Assembly (NCBI GenBank): GCA_018141845.1
Contig: CP073340.1
Coordinates: 1,265,001 to 1,329,000 of the forward strand
DNA: 64,000 nt
Reading direction: 5' to 3'
DNA from: Lachnospiraceae bacterium oral taxon 096
GTDB lineage: Bacteria > Bacillota > Clostridia > Lachnospirales > Lachnospiraceae
In this document: in pieces, positions 9,491-18,729 of the stretch
Layout: each line of letters opens with the position of its first letter
Numbering within the stretch: the first letter of the stretch is position 1
Notes under the pieces: generated by a model
The model's input: the letters and a program-made list of their open reading frames with translations, nothing else
What the model was told of the DNA's origin: nothing
Database searches by the model: none
Made by a program: the position numbers and the translations under genes

Positions 9491-9520
9491 GCTGGGACAA
9501 TTGCCCAGCGTATGATTTTT
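9491..9520. terminator. Terminator between convergent genes
   Basis: Stem GCTGGG/CCCAGC (9491-9509) followed by TTTTTT on the + strand, with a second CCAGC upstream that can pair alternatively. It separates the 8970 gene from the minus-strand operon. Confidence 0.65.
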
Positions 9521-9530
9521 TATTAATCTT

Positions 9531-9941
9531 TTATTCTATATTTATCCATTTCAGGTTATCTATATCTCTTAAAATCAGAATATTTCCATCATCAGTTTGA
9601 AGTTTTACTTCTTCATCAATAGTTATATGAGGATAATAGTGATCTAGTTTTGCGTATTTTCCTGTGTGGATGTTGATGAGAGTACTTGTTATTGGAATCT
9701 GTGTATTTTTGTCAACGATTTCAGTTAATAAATAGTATGCATCTAAAAATATTAGCTGTTCACCAAAAATCCAAAATGGAAGCTCTACATTTAGTATCGG
9801 CAGTTTTGCAGAGAAAATAAGTTTGCCATTGGAAGACTTTGTTTCATAATGTAATTCTATTTCACTTCCATAATATGCAATTGTTGTATCTTCACAACCA
9901 ATGGTTAGAGGGATTCCCTCCTCAGCTATATAAAAATCCAT
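9531..9941 (-). CDS. Hypothetical beta-rich protein
   Basis: 136 residues from the ATG at 9941, which has AGAGG about 9 nt upstream. The frame is open 36 nt further, but that extension falls in a degenerate TCAATTACT repeat and is less likely. The sequence alternates hydrophobic and polar residues with many aromatics (PFWIFGEQLIFLDAYYLL, YYPHITID), typical of an all-beta fold. There is no signal peptide or known motif. It is last in a three-gene minus-strand cluster, reminiscent of immunity proteins in polymorphic-toxin loci, but no toxin is adjacent. Confidence 0.6.
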   Translation of the reverse strand: MDFYIAEEGIPLTIGCEDTTIAYYGSEIELHYETKSSNGKLIFSAKLPILNVELPFWIFGEQLIFLDAYYLLTEIVDKNTQIPITSTLINIHTGKYAKLDHYYPHITIDEEVKLQTDDGNILILRDIDNLKWINIE

Positions 9942-9997
9942 AGTGTTGTCCTCTTTAATTTTAGTCAATTTAGTCAATTACTCAATTACTCAATCAC

Positions 9998-10519
9998 TTA
10001 ATTACTCAAATTTTTTTCTAATATCATACCTTCAGCCTTTATTCGAATGGCAAAAAATTCTTTAAACACATTGGATATAGATTCATCTTTTTCAATCGTT
10101 CTTCTGATTGAAGTCAATCTTCTTTTTCCAACTCGTCTATCTAAAATTGCAAATATTCTTACCAGCAAGTTTTCGCTATTTAGACTCATTTCGATACTTT
10201 GATTGTCAAATTCATAGAAGGCAGTATAAAAACAGCGTTGATCAAATATGCCCAATTTGATTGCAGTGTCGTCGATAAATGCAAATTCCTCTCTCATACG
10301 CTTTTTATATTTTTCGTCTTTTGGGAATTGATTTGCTTTTGTCCAATTATTGTAATAACAGCCCTTGATTATTTCTTTTCCATCATATCTGATAGCTGCT
10401 CTTCCTTCGTGATCTGGGCTTTTACTATATGATGTTGCGTAGTATTGGATATGTCCCTGTAGACATGGAGCTAGATATTCCTTTTCTAGCTTTTTTCGTA
10501 TTCCACTCCAAGTTAGCAT
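9998..10519 (-). CDS. SF0329-like family protein
   Basis: 173 residues. The beginning (SGIRKKLEKEYLAPCLQGHI, then YYATSYSKSPDHEGRAAIRYDG) matches my memory of the uncharacterised SF0329 family, cytosolic proteins with the conserved Gln-Gly-Arg/His and Asp-x-Glu-Gly-Arg segment. A basic patch GKRRLTSIRR lies near the C terminus. No catalytic motif is apparent. It overlaps the start-side gene by 7 bp, so the two are translated together. Function unknown. Confidence 0.6.
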   Translation of the reverse strand: MLTWSGIRKKLEKEYLAPCLQGHIQYYATSYSKSPDHEGRAAIRYDGKEIIKGCYYNNWTKANQFPKDEKYKKRMREEFAFIDDTAIKLGIFDQRCFYTAFYEFDNQSIEMSLNSENLLVRIFAILDRRVGKRRLTSIRRTIEKDESISNVFKEFFAIRIKAEGMILEKNLSN

Positions 10520-10755
10520 TTTGTCTCCTTATCAGTAGTTTCCATAAAGTACATATCTAAATGATGATATATTTCCATATCTTCATCAGAATGGTTTCGT
10601 AAAATCAACCATTTTTTTTGATTTTTATCATTTGTAAAGATAAAATTGTATTCGCCATAATAGGCTTGATATCCTTGATTGCCTAATTTCCAAATTTCTC
10701 CGCTTGTAAATGAAAAGATATCTTTTTTGATGAGATAAGATTTGCCTAATTCCAT
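10513..10755 (-). CDS. Small beta protein, DUF3601-like
   Basis: 80 residues, first gene of the minus-strand cluster. The pattern LGKSYLIKKDIFSFTSGEIW, then FIFTNDKNQKKWLIL, resembles the small DUF3601-type fold (a conserved G-x-x-Y-x-V/I start and a strand ending in a Trp). I hold that assignment weakly. AGGGAG lies about 13 nt before the ATG. It overlaps the SF0329-like gene. Confidence 0.5.
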   Translation of the reverse strand: MELGKSYLIKKDIFSFTSGEIWKLGNQGYQAYYGEYNFIFTNDKNQKKWLILRNHSDEDMEIYHHLDMYFMETTDKETKC

Positions 10756-10887
10756 TTTTTGTTTTTATTCTCCCTATGATAGTATGTATTCATTTTTTAA
10801 AAGTAAACATAATGATACTATACTATTGTACTCCTATTTTCTTGGGATAAAAAGAGAAAGAATATTCATTTTGTTTGAAAAACCGTA

Positions 10888-10916
10888 TTGACACAGAATA
10901 AGATAACGAGTATAAT
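10888..10916 (+). promoter_or_regulatory. rplM-rpsI promoter
   Basis: A perfect consensus promoter: TTGACA (10888-10893), 17-bp spacer, TATAAT (10911-10916). It is about 110 bp upstream of rplM, leaving a long leader as expected for this ribosomal-protein operon. Confidence 0.9.
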
Positions 10917-10923
10917 CTATTGC

Positions 10924-11018
10924 TGTAACATTAGAGATTGATGCTTCTTCCAATGCCCCGGAAAGCATTTATCCATACATTACGTCAATAAATAGAAAAA
11001 CTAACTGTTCAAGTTAAT
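10924..11018 (+). ncRNA. L13-type ribosomal protein leader
   Basis: The ~95-nt untranslated leader contains GATGCTTCTTCCAATGCCCC, then GGAAAGCATT, which can fold into a bulged hairpin (GATGCTT pairing with AAGCATT). Firmicute rplM-rpsI mRNAs carry an autoregulatory L13 leader. Position and hairpin fit, but I have not matched a covariance model. Confidence 0.5.
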
Positions 11019-11026
11019 GGAGGTCA

Positions 11027-11464
11027 ATGATGAATACTTTTATGGCTAATCCGGATAAGATCGACAGAAAGTGGTATGTTGTCGATGCCGAGGGATGTAC
11101 TTTGGGACGCCTTGCTTCAGAGGTGGCAAATGTATTACGTGGAAAGAATAAGCCAATCTACACACCACATGTTGATTGCGGTGATTATGTAATTGTTGTA
11201 AATGCAGATAAGATTAAGGTAACAGGTAAGAAGTTAGACCAGAAGATCTACTACAGACATTCAGAGTATGTTGGTGGTATGAAGGAGACAACACTTCGTG
11301 AACTCTTAGCTAAGAAGCCAGAGAGAGTTATCGAGCTCGCTGTTAAGGGAATGCTTCCAAAGGGACCACTTGGAAGATCTTTATACACAAAGCTTCATGT
11401 ATACGCTGGTGCTGAGCATACACACGCTGCACAGAAGCCAGAAGTTATGGAAATCAAAGGCTAA
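11027..11464 (+). CDS. rplM: 50S ribosomal protein L13
   Basis: L13 binds 23S rRNA early in large-subunit assembly. 145 residues with the family hallmarks: [20 protein letters not shown], the [12 protein letters not shown] segment, the [10 protein letters not shown] motif and [10 protein letters not shown] near the C terminus. GGAGG is 5 nt before the ATG; a second ATG follows immediately, so the true start may be 11030. It forms the usual two-gene operon with rpsI, 27 bp downstream. Confidence 0.98.
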   Translation: MMNTFMANPDKIDRKWYVVDAEGCTLGRLASEVANVLRGKNKPIYTPHVDCGDYVIVVNADKIKVTGKKLDQKIYYRHSEYVGGMKETTLRELLAKKPERVIELAVKGMLPKGPLGRSLYTKLHVYAGAEHTHAAQKPEVMEIKG

Positions 11465-11491
11465 TAACGGTTCAAAAAGGAGAATAGAGTA

Positions 11492-11884
11492 ATGGCTAAC
11501 GATAAGTTTTATGGAACAGGTAGAAGAAAAAAGTCTATCGCCAGAGTATATTTAACACCTGGTACAGGTAAGATCACAATTAATAAGAGAGATATTGACA
11601 GCTACTTCGGTCTTGAGACACTCAAGGTTGTAGTTCGTCAGCCACTTGTAGCAACAGAGACAGTTGACAAGTTCGATGTGCTTGTAAATGTTCACGGTGG
11701 TGGATTTACAGGTCAGGCAGGTGCTGTAAGACATGGTATCTCAAGAGCACTTTTGCATGCAGATGCTGAGTACCGTCCAGTTCTTAAGAGAGCAGGATAT
11801 CTCACAAGAGATCCTAGAATGAAAGAGCGTAAGAAGTACGGTCTCAAAGCCGCTCGTCGTGCTCCACAGTTCTCAAAGAGATAA
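11492..11884 (+). CDS. rpsI: 30S ribosomal protein S9
   Basis: S9 lies in the small-subunit head; its C-terminal tail reaches the P-site tRNA. 130 residues, complete: [41 protein letters not shown], and the basic end [17 protein letters not shown]. The last 16 codons form the attachment site of the adjacent integrative element, and the same 50 bp recur at 42554-42603. The gene stays full length because the element restores the same C terminus. AAAGGAG precedes the ATG. Confidence 0.98.
   Translation: MANDKFYGTGRRKKSIARVYLTPGTGKITINKRDIDSYFGLETLKVVVRQPLVATETVDKFDVLVNVHGGGFTGQAGAVRHGISRALLHADAEYRPVLKRAGYLTRDPRMKERKKYGLKAARRAPQFSKR
11835..11884 (+). repeat. Attachment site (attL) at the 3' end of rpsI
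   Basis: 50 bp covering the last 16 rpsI codons plus stop. It is identical to 42554-42603, and near-identity continues past the stop. The bases just before it differ (GAAGA here, GGTG at the other site), which marks the outer limit of the repeat. The 3' end of rpsI is a known tyrosine-integrase target for Firmicute integrative elements. Confidence 0.85.
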
Positions 11885-11904
11885 TCGAAAATTTCAAAAT
11901 GCTA

Positions 11905-11941
11905 AAAAAGCTCGGAAAATATGCCATTTTTCGGGCTTTTT
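11905..11941 (+). terminator. Terminator downstream of rpsI
   Basis: AAAAAGCTCGGAAAAT pairs with ATTTTTCGGGCTTTTT (two G-U pairs) around an ATGCC loop. The same structure is repeated beside the second att copy. Confidence 0.8.
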
Positions 11942-12011
11942 CTATGCCCAAAATTCTGTCTGGACTGTTCGGTTTTGATGGAATTTGAACGGAAATTTAT
12001 GGGTTTATAGT

Positions 12012-12073
12012 GGTCAAATTACTGGTGGACAAGCCCATTTTGACCTCTTATGGGTCAAATTACTGGTGGACAA
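12012..12073 (+). repeat. Pair of 21-bp direct repeats, likely integrase arm sites
   Basis: GGTCAAATTACTGGTGGACAA occurs at 12012-12032 and 12053-12073, 41 bp apart. The same pair lies at 42731-42792 beside the second element. Closely spaced direct repeats just inside an att core are the usual arm-type sites of tyrosine integrases. This role is inferred. Confidence 0.55.
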
Positions 12074-12136
12074 TAGGAGCAAATGCAATCCAATTTTGCC
12101 ATCGACGGACGAACACATACTTGACTGATTTACATA

Positions 12137-12188
12137 GAGCCTTGGCTCATTCTTTGAAAACGAGAATGGGTCGAGGCTCTATTTTTTT
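12137..12188 (+). terminator. Hairpin with T-run before the antirepressor gene
   Basis: GAGCCTTGGCTCATTCT pairs imperfectly with AGAATGGGTCGAGGCTC, followed by seven Ts. It may stop transcription entering the element from rpsI. Confidence 0.65.
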
Positions 12189-12232
12189 CGCCCGAAATCC
12201 GGCGAGACAAATTTGAGTAGGAGGTAACAGGT

Positions 12233-12808
12233 ATGACGGATTTCAATCAGAAGTCCCATGACACCGATGTGGGCAGTCATGGCGGACAGTCGAGGCAGAT
12301 GATGGAGGTGTTTGAGAACCAGGAGTTTGGTTCGATCCGGTTGTTACAGGAGGCAGGCAAGACCTTCTTCTGCGCAAGCGATGTGGCGAAAGCGTTGGGG
12401 TATGTGAATCCCTACGCCGCTGTGAAACGCCATTGCAGAGGCCTCCTAATGAAACGCAAGGGGGTCGTTCAGAAGGTGAATCAGTATGGGGATGCTGGAG
12501 AGCAGGTCGTTGAAATCTCCTTTATTACGGAAGGCGATGTTTACCGGCTGATCGTCCACAGCAAACTGCAATCGGCAGAACGATTTGAGCACTGGGTGTT
12601 TGATAAAGTTCTCCCGTCCATCCGAAAGTATGGAGTGTATATGAGCGATTCCATTTTGGATCAGGTGATTCAGCATCCGGAGGTCATCTACACCCTGGCA
12701 AAGGAGCTTGTAGCCGAGAGGGGGCAGCTTGAGGGTATCCGCAAACAGCTGGATGCGGCGCAGCCCAAGGCAGACTACTTCGATACCTTTGTGAATTCGG
12801 AGGGATGA
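12233..12808 (+). pseudogene. Phage-type antirepressor (Bro-N), C-terminally truncated, copy 1
   Basis: 191 residues carrying a Bro-N domain (FGSIRLLQEAGKTFFCASDV, AKALGYVNPYAAVKRHCRG, FITEGDVYRLIVHSKL) and a linker ending KADYFDTFVN. Antirepressors of this family normally continue with a C-terminal KilA-C/ANT DNA-binding domain. Here it is missing, and the frame ends at a TGA inside sequence belonging to virB4. The same truncation exists at 42953-43528, so it predates the duplication. The Bro-N part might still be translated (AGGAGG upstream). Confidence 0.75.
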
Positions 12809-13302
12809 ATGCGCTGTCCAACAACCTGATTATGGTTGACCGGAAAAAGCTCAAAAACCCCAATGGGCTGATCCTTGGTACCCCCCGGTTCCGGTAAATC
12901 CTTTTCTGCCAAGCGTGAAATCGCCAATGCGTTTCTGGTGACGGATGATGATGTAATCGTGTGCGATCCGGAAGCCGAGTACACGGCACTGGTGCAGAAA
13001 TTTGAGGGGCAGGTTATTAAAATCAGCCCTTCCAGTACGCAGTATATCAATCCGATGGACATCAACGCGAATTATTTGGAAGAGGATAATCCGATTGCCC
13101 TGAAAGCAGATTTTATCCTGTCCCTGTGCGAGCTGATCGTGGGCGGCAAGGAAGGCTTGCAGCCGGTAGAAAAGACAGTCATCGACCGCTGTGTTTATCA
13201 GATTTACCAGACCTATTTTGAGAACCCGGTGCCGGAGAATATGCCGGTGTTGCAGGACTTGTACGAGGCACTGCTTCGGCAGGATGAAAAGGAAGCACAC
13301 CA
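12809..13302 (+). pseudogene. VirB4-like conjugation ATPase fragment, copy 1
   Basis: Internal piece of a VirB4/TraE ATPase that powers the type IV secretion channel. Recognisable are NALSNNLIMVDRKKLKNPNG, the Walker A GTPGSGKS, VCDPEAEYTALV and PINPMDINAN-like segments up to ALLRQDEKEAHHVATA. Both ends are missing. A run of six Cs at 12881-12886 (five in copy 2) shifts the frame inside the Walker A and reaches a TAA at once. The fragment joins directly to an NlpC/P60 domain. Confidence 0.8.
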
Positions 13303-13660
13303 TGTGGCAACAGCAGATGAGAAATTCCGAAAGATGATTACCGAAGCAGAGAAATATCTCGGTTATCCCTATGTCTGGGGCGGCAGTTCACCGAGCACGA
13401 GCTTTGATTGCTCCGGTTTTGTCAGCTGGGTCATCAACCACTGCGGCAATGGCTGGAATGTAGGCAGGCAAACGGCCAACGGTCTGATGGGGAAATGCGA
13501 CATTATCCCAAAGAGTGAAGCAAAGTCCGGAGACCTGATCTTCTTCCAGAAAACCTACAACACCAGCGGAGCATCCCATGTGGGCATTTATGTCGGCAAC
13601 GGGATGATGATCCACTGCGGAAACCCAATTTCCTATGCTTCCATTGAGACGAGCTGCTGG
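13303..13660 (+). pseudogene. NlpC/P60 peptidoglycan hydrolase domain, copy 1
   Basis: Cell-wall peptidase domain normally at the end of the CwlT-like Tn1549 transfer protein. AEKYLGYPYVWGGSSPSTSF, the catalytic Cys in FDCSGFVSWV and the His in GASHVGIYVGNG are visible. The N-terminal membrane anchor and lysozyme part are lost; the domain is fused in frame to the VirB4 remnant. In this copy the 3' end is also lost: after SIETSCWRQ the reading runs out of frame into the DUF4366 gene. Confidence 0.75.
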
Positions 13661-14829
13661 CGGCAAGAACCTTTACGACTACTGCATTTGCCTATACGGG
13701 TGAGGATGGGCAGAAGAATACGTTTGTCAGTACTGCTGCTCAGGAAGCAGATGTGGCGGAAAGCGCAAATGCAGGGAAAACAGACTGTGACGGCAACATC
13801 GAAATCGACCCGGATATGCAGGTGCTGCCGGATGGCTACGAAGTCGCTACGGATGCGGATGGGAACCTGATCGTTACGGTGGGCGGCAAAGAATACAACA
13901 TCGGCGGCGAAAAGTCCTAAAAGCAGACTGGTACGGTGGTGCCGGGTATCACCAGCCTGCATTTTCGTTCCGGTCCCGGCATGGATCAGGAGATTATTGG
14001 GTATCTGCATTCCGGCGATACAGTGGAGATTGTCGAAAAATGCGGTGACTGGTATAAGGTGAACTTCAACGGCAAAACCGGGTATGCACATGAAAAGTAC
14101 CTGAATGTCACGGATTCTGCAAAAGACAGCAGCATGTTCAGTGAAGATGCTCTGAAGCTGTTTCTGGATCTGACGCAGAGCGGACTGTCATCCGAGAGTG
14201 AAAAGGAATCCAGTACAGCTTTGACCCCGGAAGGCAATATGACGCTGGTGGACGATATCGGTGAGGAAGAAGATAAATCCAGCCAGCAGTTCATCACGCT
14301 GGTGACAAAGGCGGGCAACACCTTCTATCTGATTATCGACCGCGATAAAGACGGCAACCAGAATGTGCATTTCCTGAATATGGTGGATGAGGCCGATTTG
14401 CTTGCGCTGATGGATGAAGAGGAAGCCGCCAAGTATCAGGAGAAGGAGCCGGAAGTCACGGAACCTGCGGAAACCGAAAAGCCGCAGGAGACGGAGCCTG
14501 CACCGGAAGAGCAGAAAACAGAGAGTGAGCAGAAGACGGAACCTGCACCAGAAGAAAAGAAAACAGAGAGCGAGCAGAAGAAAGCTTCTCCGCTTCCGAT
14601 GATTATGCTGCTTCTGTTTGTAATTGGAGCAGCCGGTGTCGGCGGCTATCTCTATATCAAGATGAGGGGCGTAAAGCCTGCATCCAAGAAAAATTAGCCA
14701 GACCCTGATGCAGATTATCATGATGAGGATGAAGATGCACTCCAGCTGCCGGAGGATGATGGTGACGAGGACGAAGAAGTGGATGCCAACGAGGATTACG
14801 AAGCAGAATCGGACGATGAACCTGTCTGA
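13661..14829 (+). pseudogene. DUF4366/CD1107-family surface protein, broken copy 1
   Basis: Compared with the intact copy at 44698-45861, this one lacks the start and most of the signal peptide. It has TAA at 13918 where copy 2 has CAA, and TAG at 14695 where copy 2 has CAG. The SH3b-like part (LHFRSGPGMDQEIIGYLHSG), the DUF4366 region, a Glu/Pro-rich linker and the membrane helix MIMLLLFVIGAAGVGGYLYI remain. The linker has one extra EPAPEE-type repeat relative to copy 2. An internal frame (13936-14697) could give an unanchored fragment, but probably none is made. Confidence 0.8.
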
Positions 14830-14850
14830 TTAACGCAGCGTTGACCGGTG

Positions 14851-14877
14851 GGGCGGCTGAGAAGCCGTCCCTTTTAC
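14851..14877 (+). terminator. Terminator after DUF4366 copy 1
   Basis: GGGCGGCTGAGAAGCCGTCCC hairpin followed by TTTT. The same hairpin lies at 45882-45908 after the intact copy. Confidence 0.7.
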
Positions 14878-15027
14878 ATAGCTAAATGTTTTGCGAATGA
14901 ACTATTTTGAGCTATGAAGCTATGGAATCCGTAGGCGATATCTGATAAAATAGAAAGTAAGAACAGCGATACAAATCGGAATTTATCAGAAAATGAGGAA
15001 TAGTTGAAATGGAGGCGCTATAATAAC

Positions 15028-15351
15028 ATGAAGATTGAAGGGAAACAGAAAGAACTGGATGCAATGGTAGAATTTCATAAGGGAAACCGTGTCGAGGGGC
15101 TGAGACTGCAAGAAGAATTTGCAGCGGAATTTCGTAAGGAGTATAAAGACAAAGATCACTGTCCTTGCCTGAAAGCCTGTCGTTATCACGGAAACTGTAA
15201 GGAATGTGTAGCAATCCACAGAGCGCATCAGGAACATGTTCCTAATTGTATGCGACCATTGATTAATAAAAAATTGAAATTGATGTCAGAATTAACAGAG
15301 CATACCTTGGCAAATGAAATAGAAGCTCCACATGAGATTTTAAGAAAATAG
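15028..15351 (+). CDS. Small cysteine-rich protein, copy 1
   Basis: 107 residues from the ATG at 15028 (GGAGG about 15 nt upstream; an in-frame GTG/TTG extension adds eight residues). The centre has a compact metal-binding-like cluster: CPCLKACRYHGNCKECVAIH, then HVPNC. This is a C-x-C-x3-C-x3-H/C-x3-C pattern found in many short Lachnospiraceae proteins of unknown role, some labelled LPS biosynthesis proteins without evidence. The second copy at 46060-46383 is almost identical, so the gene seems maintained. Confidence 0.65.
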   Translation: MKIEGKQKELDAMVEFHKGNRVEGLRLQEEFAAEFRKEYKDKDHCPCLKACRYHGNCKECVAIHRAHQEHVPNCMRPLINKKLKLMSELTEHTLANEIEAPHEILRK

Positions 15352-15460
15352 GCAAGTCAAATTCCAGTTTGTAAACCTAAAACAGAATACCATTCCTTAC
15401 ATAGCAGTCATGCGCTTCGGTGTTTGGCTGCTAATTTTTTTGCGAAAGGAGCAGTATCGA

Positions 15461-17540
15461 ATGAAGCTTGTATTAGCGGAAACGCCCTCGGTTGCCATGA
15501 GTCTCTCGAAGGTGATCGGGGCAAATCAGCGAGGGGACGGTTATATGGAGGGCAATGGCTACCTTGTCAGTTGGTGTGGGCATCTGGTGGAACTTTCCCA
15601 GCCGGAAGCCTATGATGAAAAGTATGCCAAGTGGAGGTATGATGATCTTCCAATTTTGCCGGAACATTGGCAGTATCAGGTGTTCGCCAGCACGAAAAAG
15701 CAGTTTGGAATCCTGAAAAAGCTCATGCAGCAGAAAGATGTGGAGAGCCTGATCTGTGCAACCGATGCAGGGCGTGAGGGAGAACTGATTTTTCGATTGG
15801 TTTACCATCAGTGTGGCTGCAAAAAGCTGGTGGAACGCCTTTGGATTTCCTCAATGGAGGACAGTGCTATCCGGGAAGGCTTTCAGAAGCTCAGACCGGG
15901 AACTGAATATGATGCCTTATATGAGGCGGCTTTATGCCGGGAGCGTGCCGACTGGATTGTCGGAATCAACGCCACCCGGCTTTTCTCATGTCTGTATGGG
16001 CAGACCTTGAATGTGGGGCGCGTGATGACACCAACGCTTGCGATGGTGGTCATGCGGGATGCAGCTATTCGGGCGTTCAAGTCGGAACCATTCTACTCGG
16101 CAGAATTAAAATTCCGGGATTTCCAAGCGGGCGGTGAGCGGATGAAAGAAAAAGCAGAAGCAGAAAAACTGGTGGCAGAGTGCTGTCAGGCGGGAAGTGC
16201 CATCATTACTAAGGTGGAGCAGAAAGAAAAATCAGAGAAGCCCCCGGCCTTGTTTGATCTGACCTCGCTTCAGAGAGAAGCAAACCGGCAGCTGGGATTC
16301 ACTGCCCAGCAGACCCTGGATTACACACAGGCTCTGTACGAGAAGAAACTCGTAACCTATCCCCGTACCGACAGCCGGTATCTGACGGATGATATGGCAC
16401 CGCTGGTACCGGAACTTGTTTCTGTGATCCAGCAGAGCTTTCAGATTCAGCCGGATGTGTTGGCACCGGTGAATGCAGCGCAGGTCATCAATTCCAAGAA
16501 AGTCACCGATCACCATGCCATTATTCCTACAAAAACAGCGGCAGGTTATGATATTTTCTCTCTTCCCAGTGGAGAACAGGCGATTCTTACTCTGTTGGCG
16601 GTGCGGCTGATTTGTGCAGTCGGAACACCTTGCCTCTATGCAGAAACCGTAGTAGAAGTGGAGTGCGCCGGTCAGAAGTTCCGTACAAAAGGCAAAACAG
16701 TCACGGATATGGGCTGGAGACGATATGCAGGAAAGCCAAGTGAAGAGGCTGAGAAGAATGCGGAGGCAGGTGAACTGCCGGAGCTTTCGGAAGGCATGAC
16801 AGTGGAACTTGCCCGTGTCGATTTGAAAGAAGGTAAGACCAGCCCACCCAAGAGGTTTACCGAAGATCTTCTGCTTTCAGCGATGGAGAGTTCCAGCTCG
16901 GATGAATTTCCGGCCGGCGTAGAGCGAAAAGGCATCGGCACACCAGCCACACGCGCTGCCATTATCGAAAAAATTGGTACAGAAAGGCTTTATCGAGCGC
17001 AGGGGTGATAAGAAAACGAAATACCTTTGCTCTACGGACAAGGGAAATGCGCTGGTGACGGTGGTGCCGGAACAGATTCAGTCCCCATCTATGACGGCAG
17101 ACTGGGAGGAAAAACTGCTGAAAATAGAACACGGCGAGTATGACAGTGATGCCTTTATGGACGAAATCAGCAGCATGGTCAACGGACTTGTTAAAACCTA
17201 CGAGGCTGTAAAAGGAGCCGATGTGCTGATGCAGCAGCCGGAACGCAAAGTCATTGGTTCCTGCCCGGCCTGCGGCAGTGATGTCTGCGAAACGGCAAAG
17301 GGATGGTTTTGCAGGGATAAGAGCTGTAAATTTGCGCTCTGGAAGGATAATAGATTTTTTCAGACACTGGGCAAGTAGATGACGGAGGAACTGGCAAAGC
17401 AACTGGTAAATCAGGGAAAAGCACGGCTTACACATTGCTATTCCAAGAAGTCCAATCGTTACTATGACACAACCGTTCATGTAGAGACCGGCGAGGACGG
17501 TGCAGCAGCATTTAAGCTGGAGTTTGGAGGTAAAAAATGA
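15461..17540 (+). pseudogene. topB: DNA topoisomerase III (ICE-borne), frameshifted
   Basis: Type IA topoisomerase encoded by Tn1549-like elements. The ATG at 15461 has GAAAGGAG upstream; longer frames to 15410 are unlikely. Visible: the TOPRIM start MKLVLAETPSVAMSLSKVIG, acidic triad region ATDAGREGELIF, active-site tyrosine in VTYPRTDSRYL, and DHHAIIPT. At about 16970-16985 an A-run indel shifts the frame (EKIGTERLY instead of EKLVQKGFIERR). The C-terminal zinc finger CPACGSDVC/CRDKSCKFALW continues in another frame, and a TAG at 17376 interrupts LGK-MTEELAK before the real end GGKK. It cannot give a full protein. Confidence 0.88.
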
Positions 17541-18424
17541 GCATGAAAATGATGAATGCAGCTTATCTGGTGGATAATGTCGCTCTGCTTTCCTTGCAGG
17601 AAAAGCAGGAGGGCGTGGAATTCCATTGCTTTGATATGGACAGAAAGGTGCAGATTGCCGAGGGATACATTGGCTGGGATATGTTGGATAAACAGCCGTT
17701 TTCTACTCTCGAAGAAAGTGCGAGGGTGGCAGCACTCAAGGAGATTCCCCAGCTGGACGGTCTTACTGTTGCACCGGTAGCCCCGGAGATTCTGGAGTAG
17801 ATGCACGGCGGCAGAAAGGTTCTTTGGCAGATGAAAAAGGCTGATCCTGAACTGGAGAATGCTAAAAATATCCGGTTTATCACCAGCAGCTACGAGGATC
17901 GGTTCAAAATCCCGGATGGCAGCGCGGTGGAGATCGAGTATCCGAATCGGAAATTCTCAGCCCGCTGTGAATATATGGACGAATATCATCTGCGCCTGGG
18001 GTATGATGTTCTGCACATCTGCCAGCTGGCAGAAATGCTGGAACGCGGCGAGGGCACATGCCGCCCGGAGCCGTTGATTACGGAGGAACACAGCGCATGG
18101 GATTTGGGAAGCAAGGGCTTTCTTGCCATTCAGACCTGTGAGGACGGTTACGACTATACCTTATATCATAAGGACTTCACGGAAATTGACGGTGGACAGA
18201 TCGACAACCCGGAAATCAGCATGAATGCAGCCAGAGACCAGATCCTTTCGGATTATGGATTCGGTGGACGCACCATGACGCGGATTGACTATGATGAACT
18301 TTGTGATCGTGCAGAGGATGCAGAAATCAGCAGACGGGAATCTGTGCTGGGTAAACTCTCGGATTTGTCTTCCAGAACGGATACGCCGGTGAAAGCTGCT
18401 AAGGCGAAGGAGGCGGAGCGATGA
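17537..18424 (+). pseudogene. LPD28-like ICE protein interrupted by TAG
   Basis: Begins at ATG 17537, overlapping the topB stop (ATGA). The first 87 residues (MNAAYLVDNVALLSLQEKQE onward) end at TAG 17798. The frame restarts at the adjacent ATG 17801 and gives 207 more residues, including DGSAVEIEYPNRKFSARCEY and DVLHICQLAEMLER, typical of LPD28-type domains of Tn1549-like elements. I read it as one gene with an amber stop, but two translationally coupled genes cannot be excluded. Function in the element is unknown. Confidence 0.6.
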
Positions 18425-18729
18425 AATATAATCTTACGAAGGCAGAGCAGGAAACCGTCATCAATTTTGACAATGAACTGGATACTGCCAGTATTTACAC
18501 CCATGACAGCCGCCTGATTAAGAAGCTCCGGGAACTGAGAAAACAGTATCCGGAGCAGTTTGTTTTAGAGCATCGGGAGCATGGGTCGGTCACTTATACG
18601 ATTCCGAAACGCTGCGTCGGTATCCGACCGCCTTACAGTGAAAAGCGTCGGGAACAGCAGCGACAGGAAGCAAAGGAAAATGGACTGCCGTTTATGGAGA
18701 AGGGAGAAATGAATGATGGCAAGAATTGA
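18421..18729 (+). CDS. Conserved ICE protein, 102 aa
   Basis: Starts on the previous stop (ATGA overlap). Reads YNLTKAEQETVINFDNELD, then SRLIKKLRELRKQYPEQF and a basic C-terminal part IRPPYSEKRREQQRQE. This order of basic helices is conserved in Tn1549-like elements between the LPD28 and YodL genes. No function is known; a nucleic-acid-binding role is guessed from charge. Unlike its neighbours it looks intact. Confidence 0.7.
   Translation: MKYNLTKAEQETVINFDNELDTASIYTHDSRLIKKLRELRKQYPEQFVLEHREHGSVTYTIPKRCVGIRPPYSEKRREQQRQEAKENGLPFMEKGEMNDGKN

Larger units (their letters stand above)
11942..12232. other. ICE left-end non-coding region
   Basis: No convincing gene. It holds two direct repeats (12012-12073) and a terminator-like hairpin (12137-12188). 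An open frame at 12010-12216 runs through these repeats and is probably chance. Confidence 0.5.

Noticed and set aside
9957..10012. TCAATTACT repeats between two minus-strand genes as a CRISPR-like or regulatory array
   Set aside because: Only a few degenerate short units; better explained as low-complexity slippage upstream of the 9941 start.
12010..12216. 68-residue open frame in the ICE left end (and its copy at 42729-42947)
   Set aside because: It runs through direct repeats and a terminator hairpin, has no ribosome site and differs at its end between the two copies; more likely non-coding att-arm DNA.
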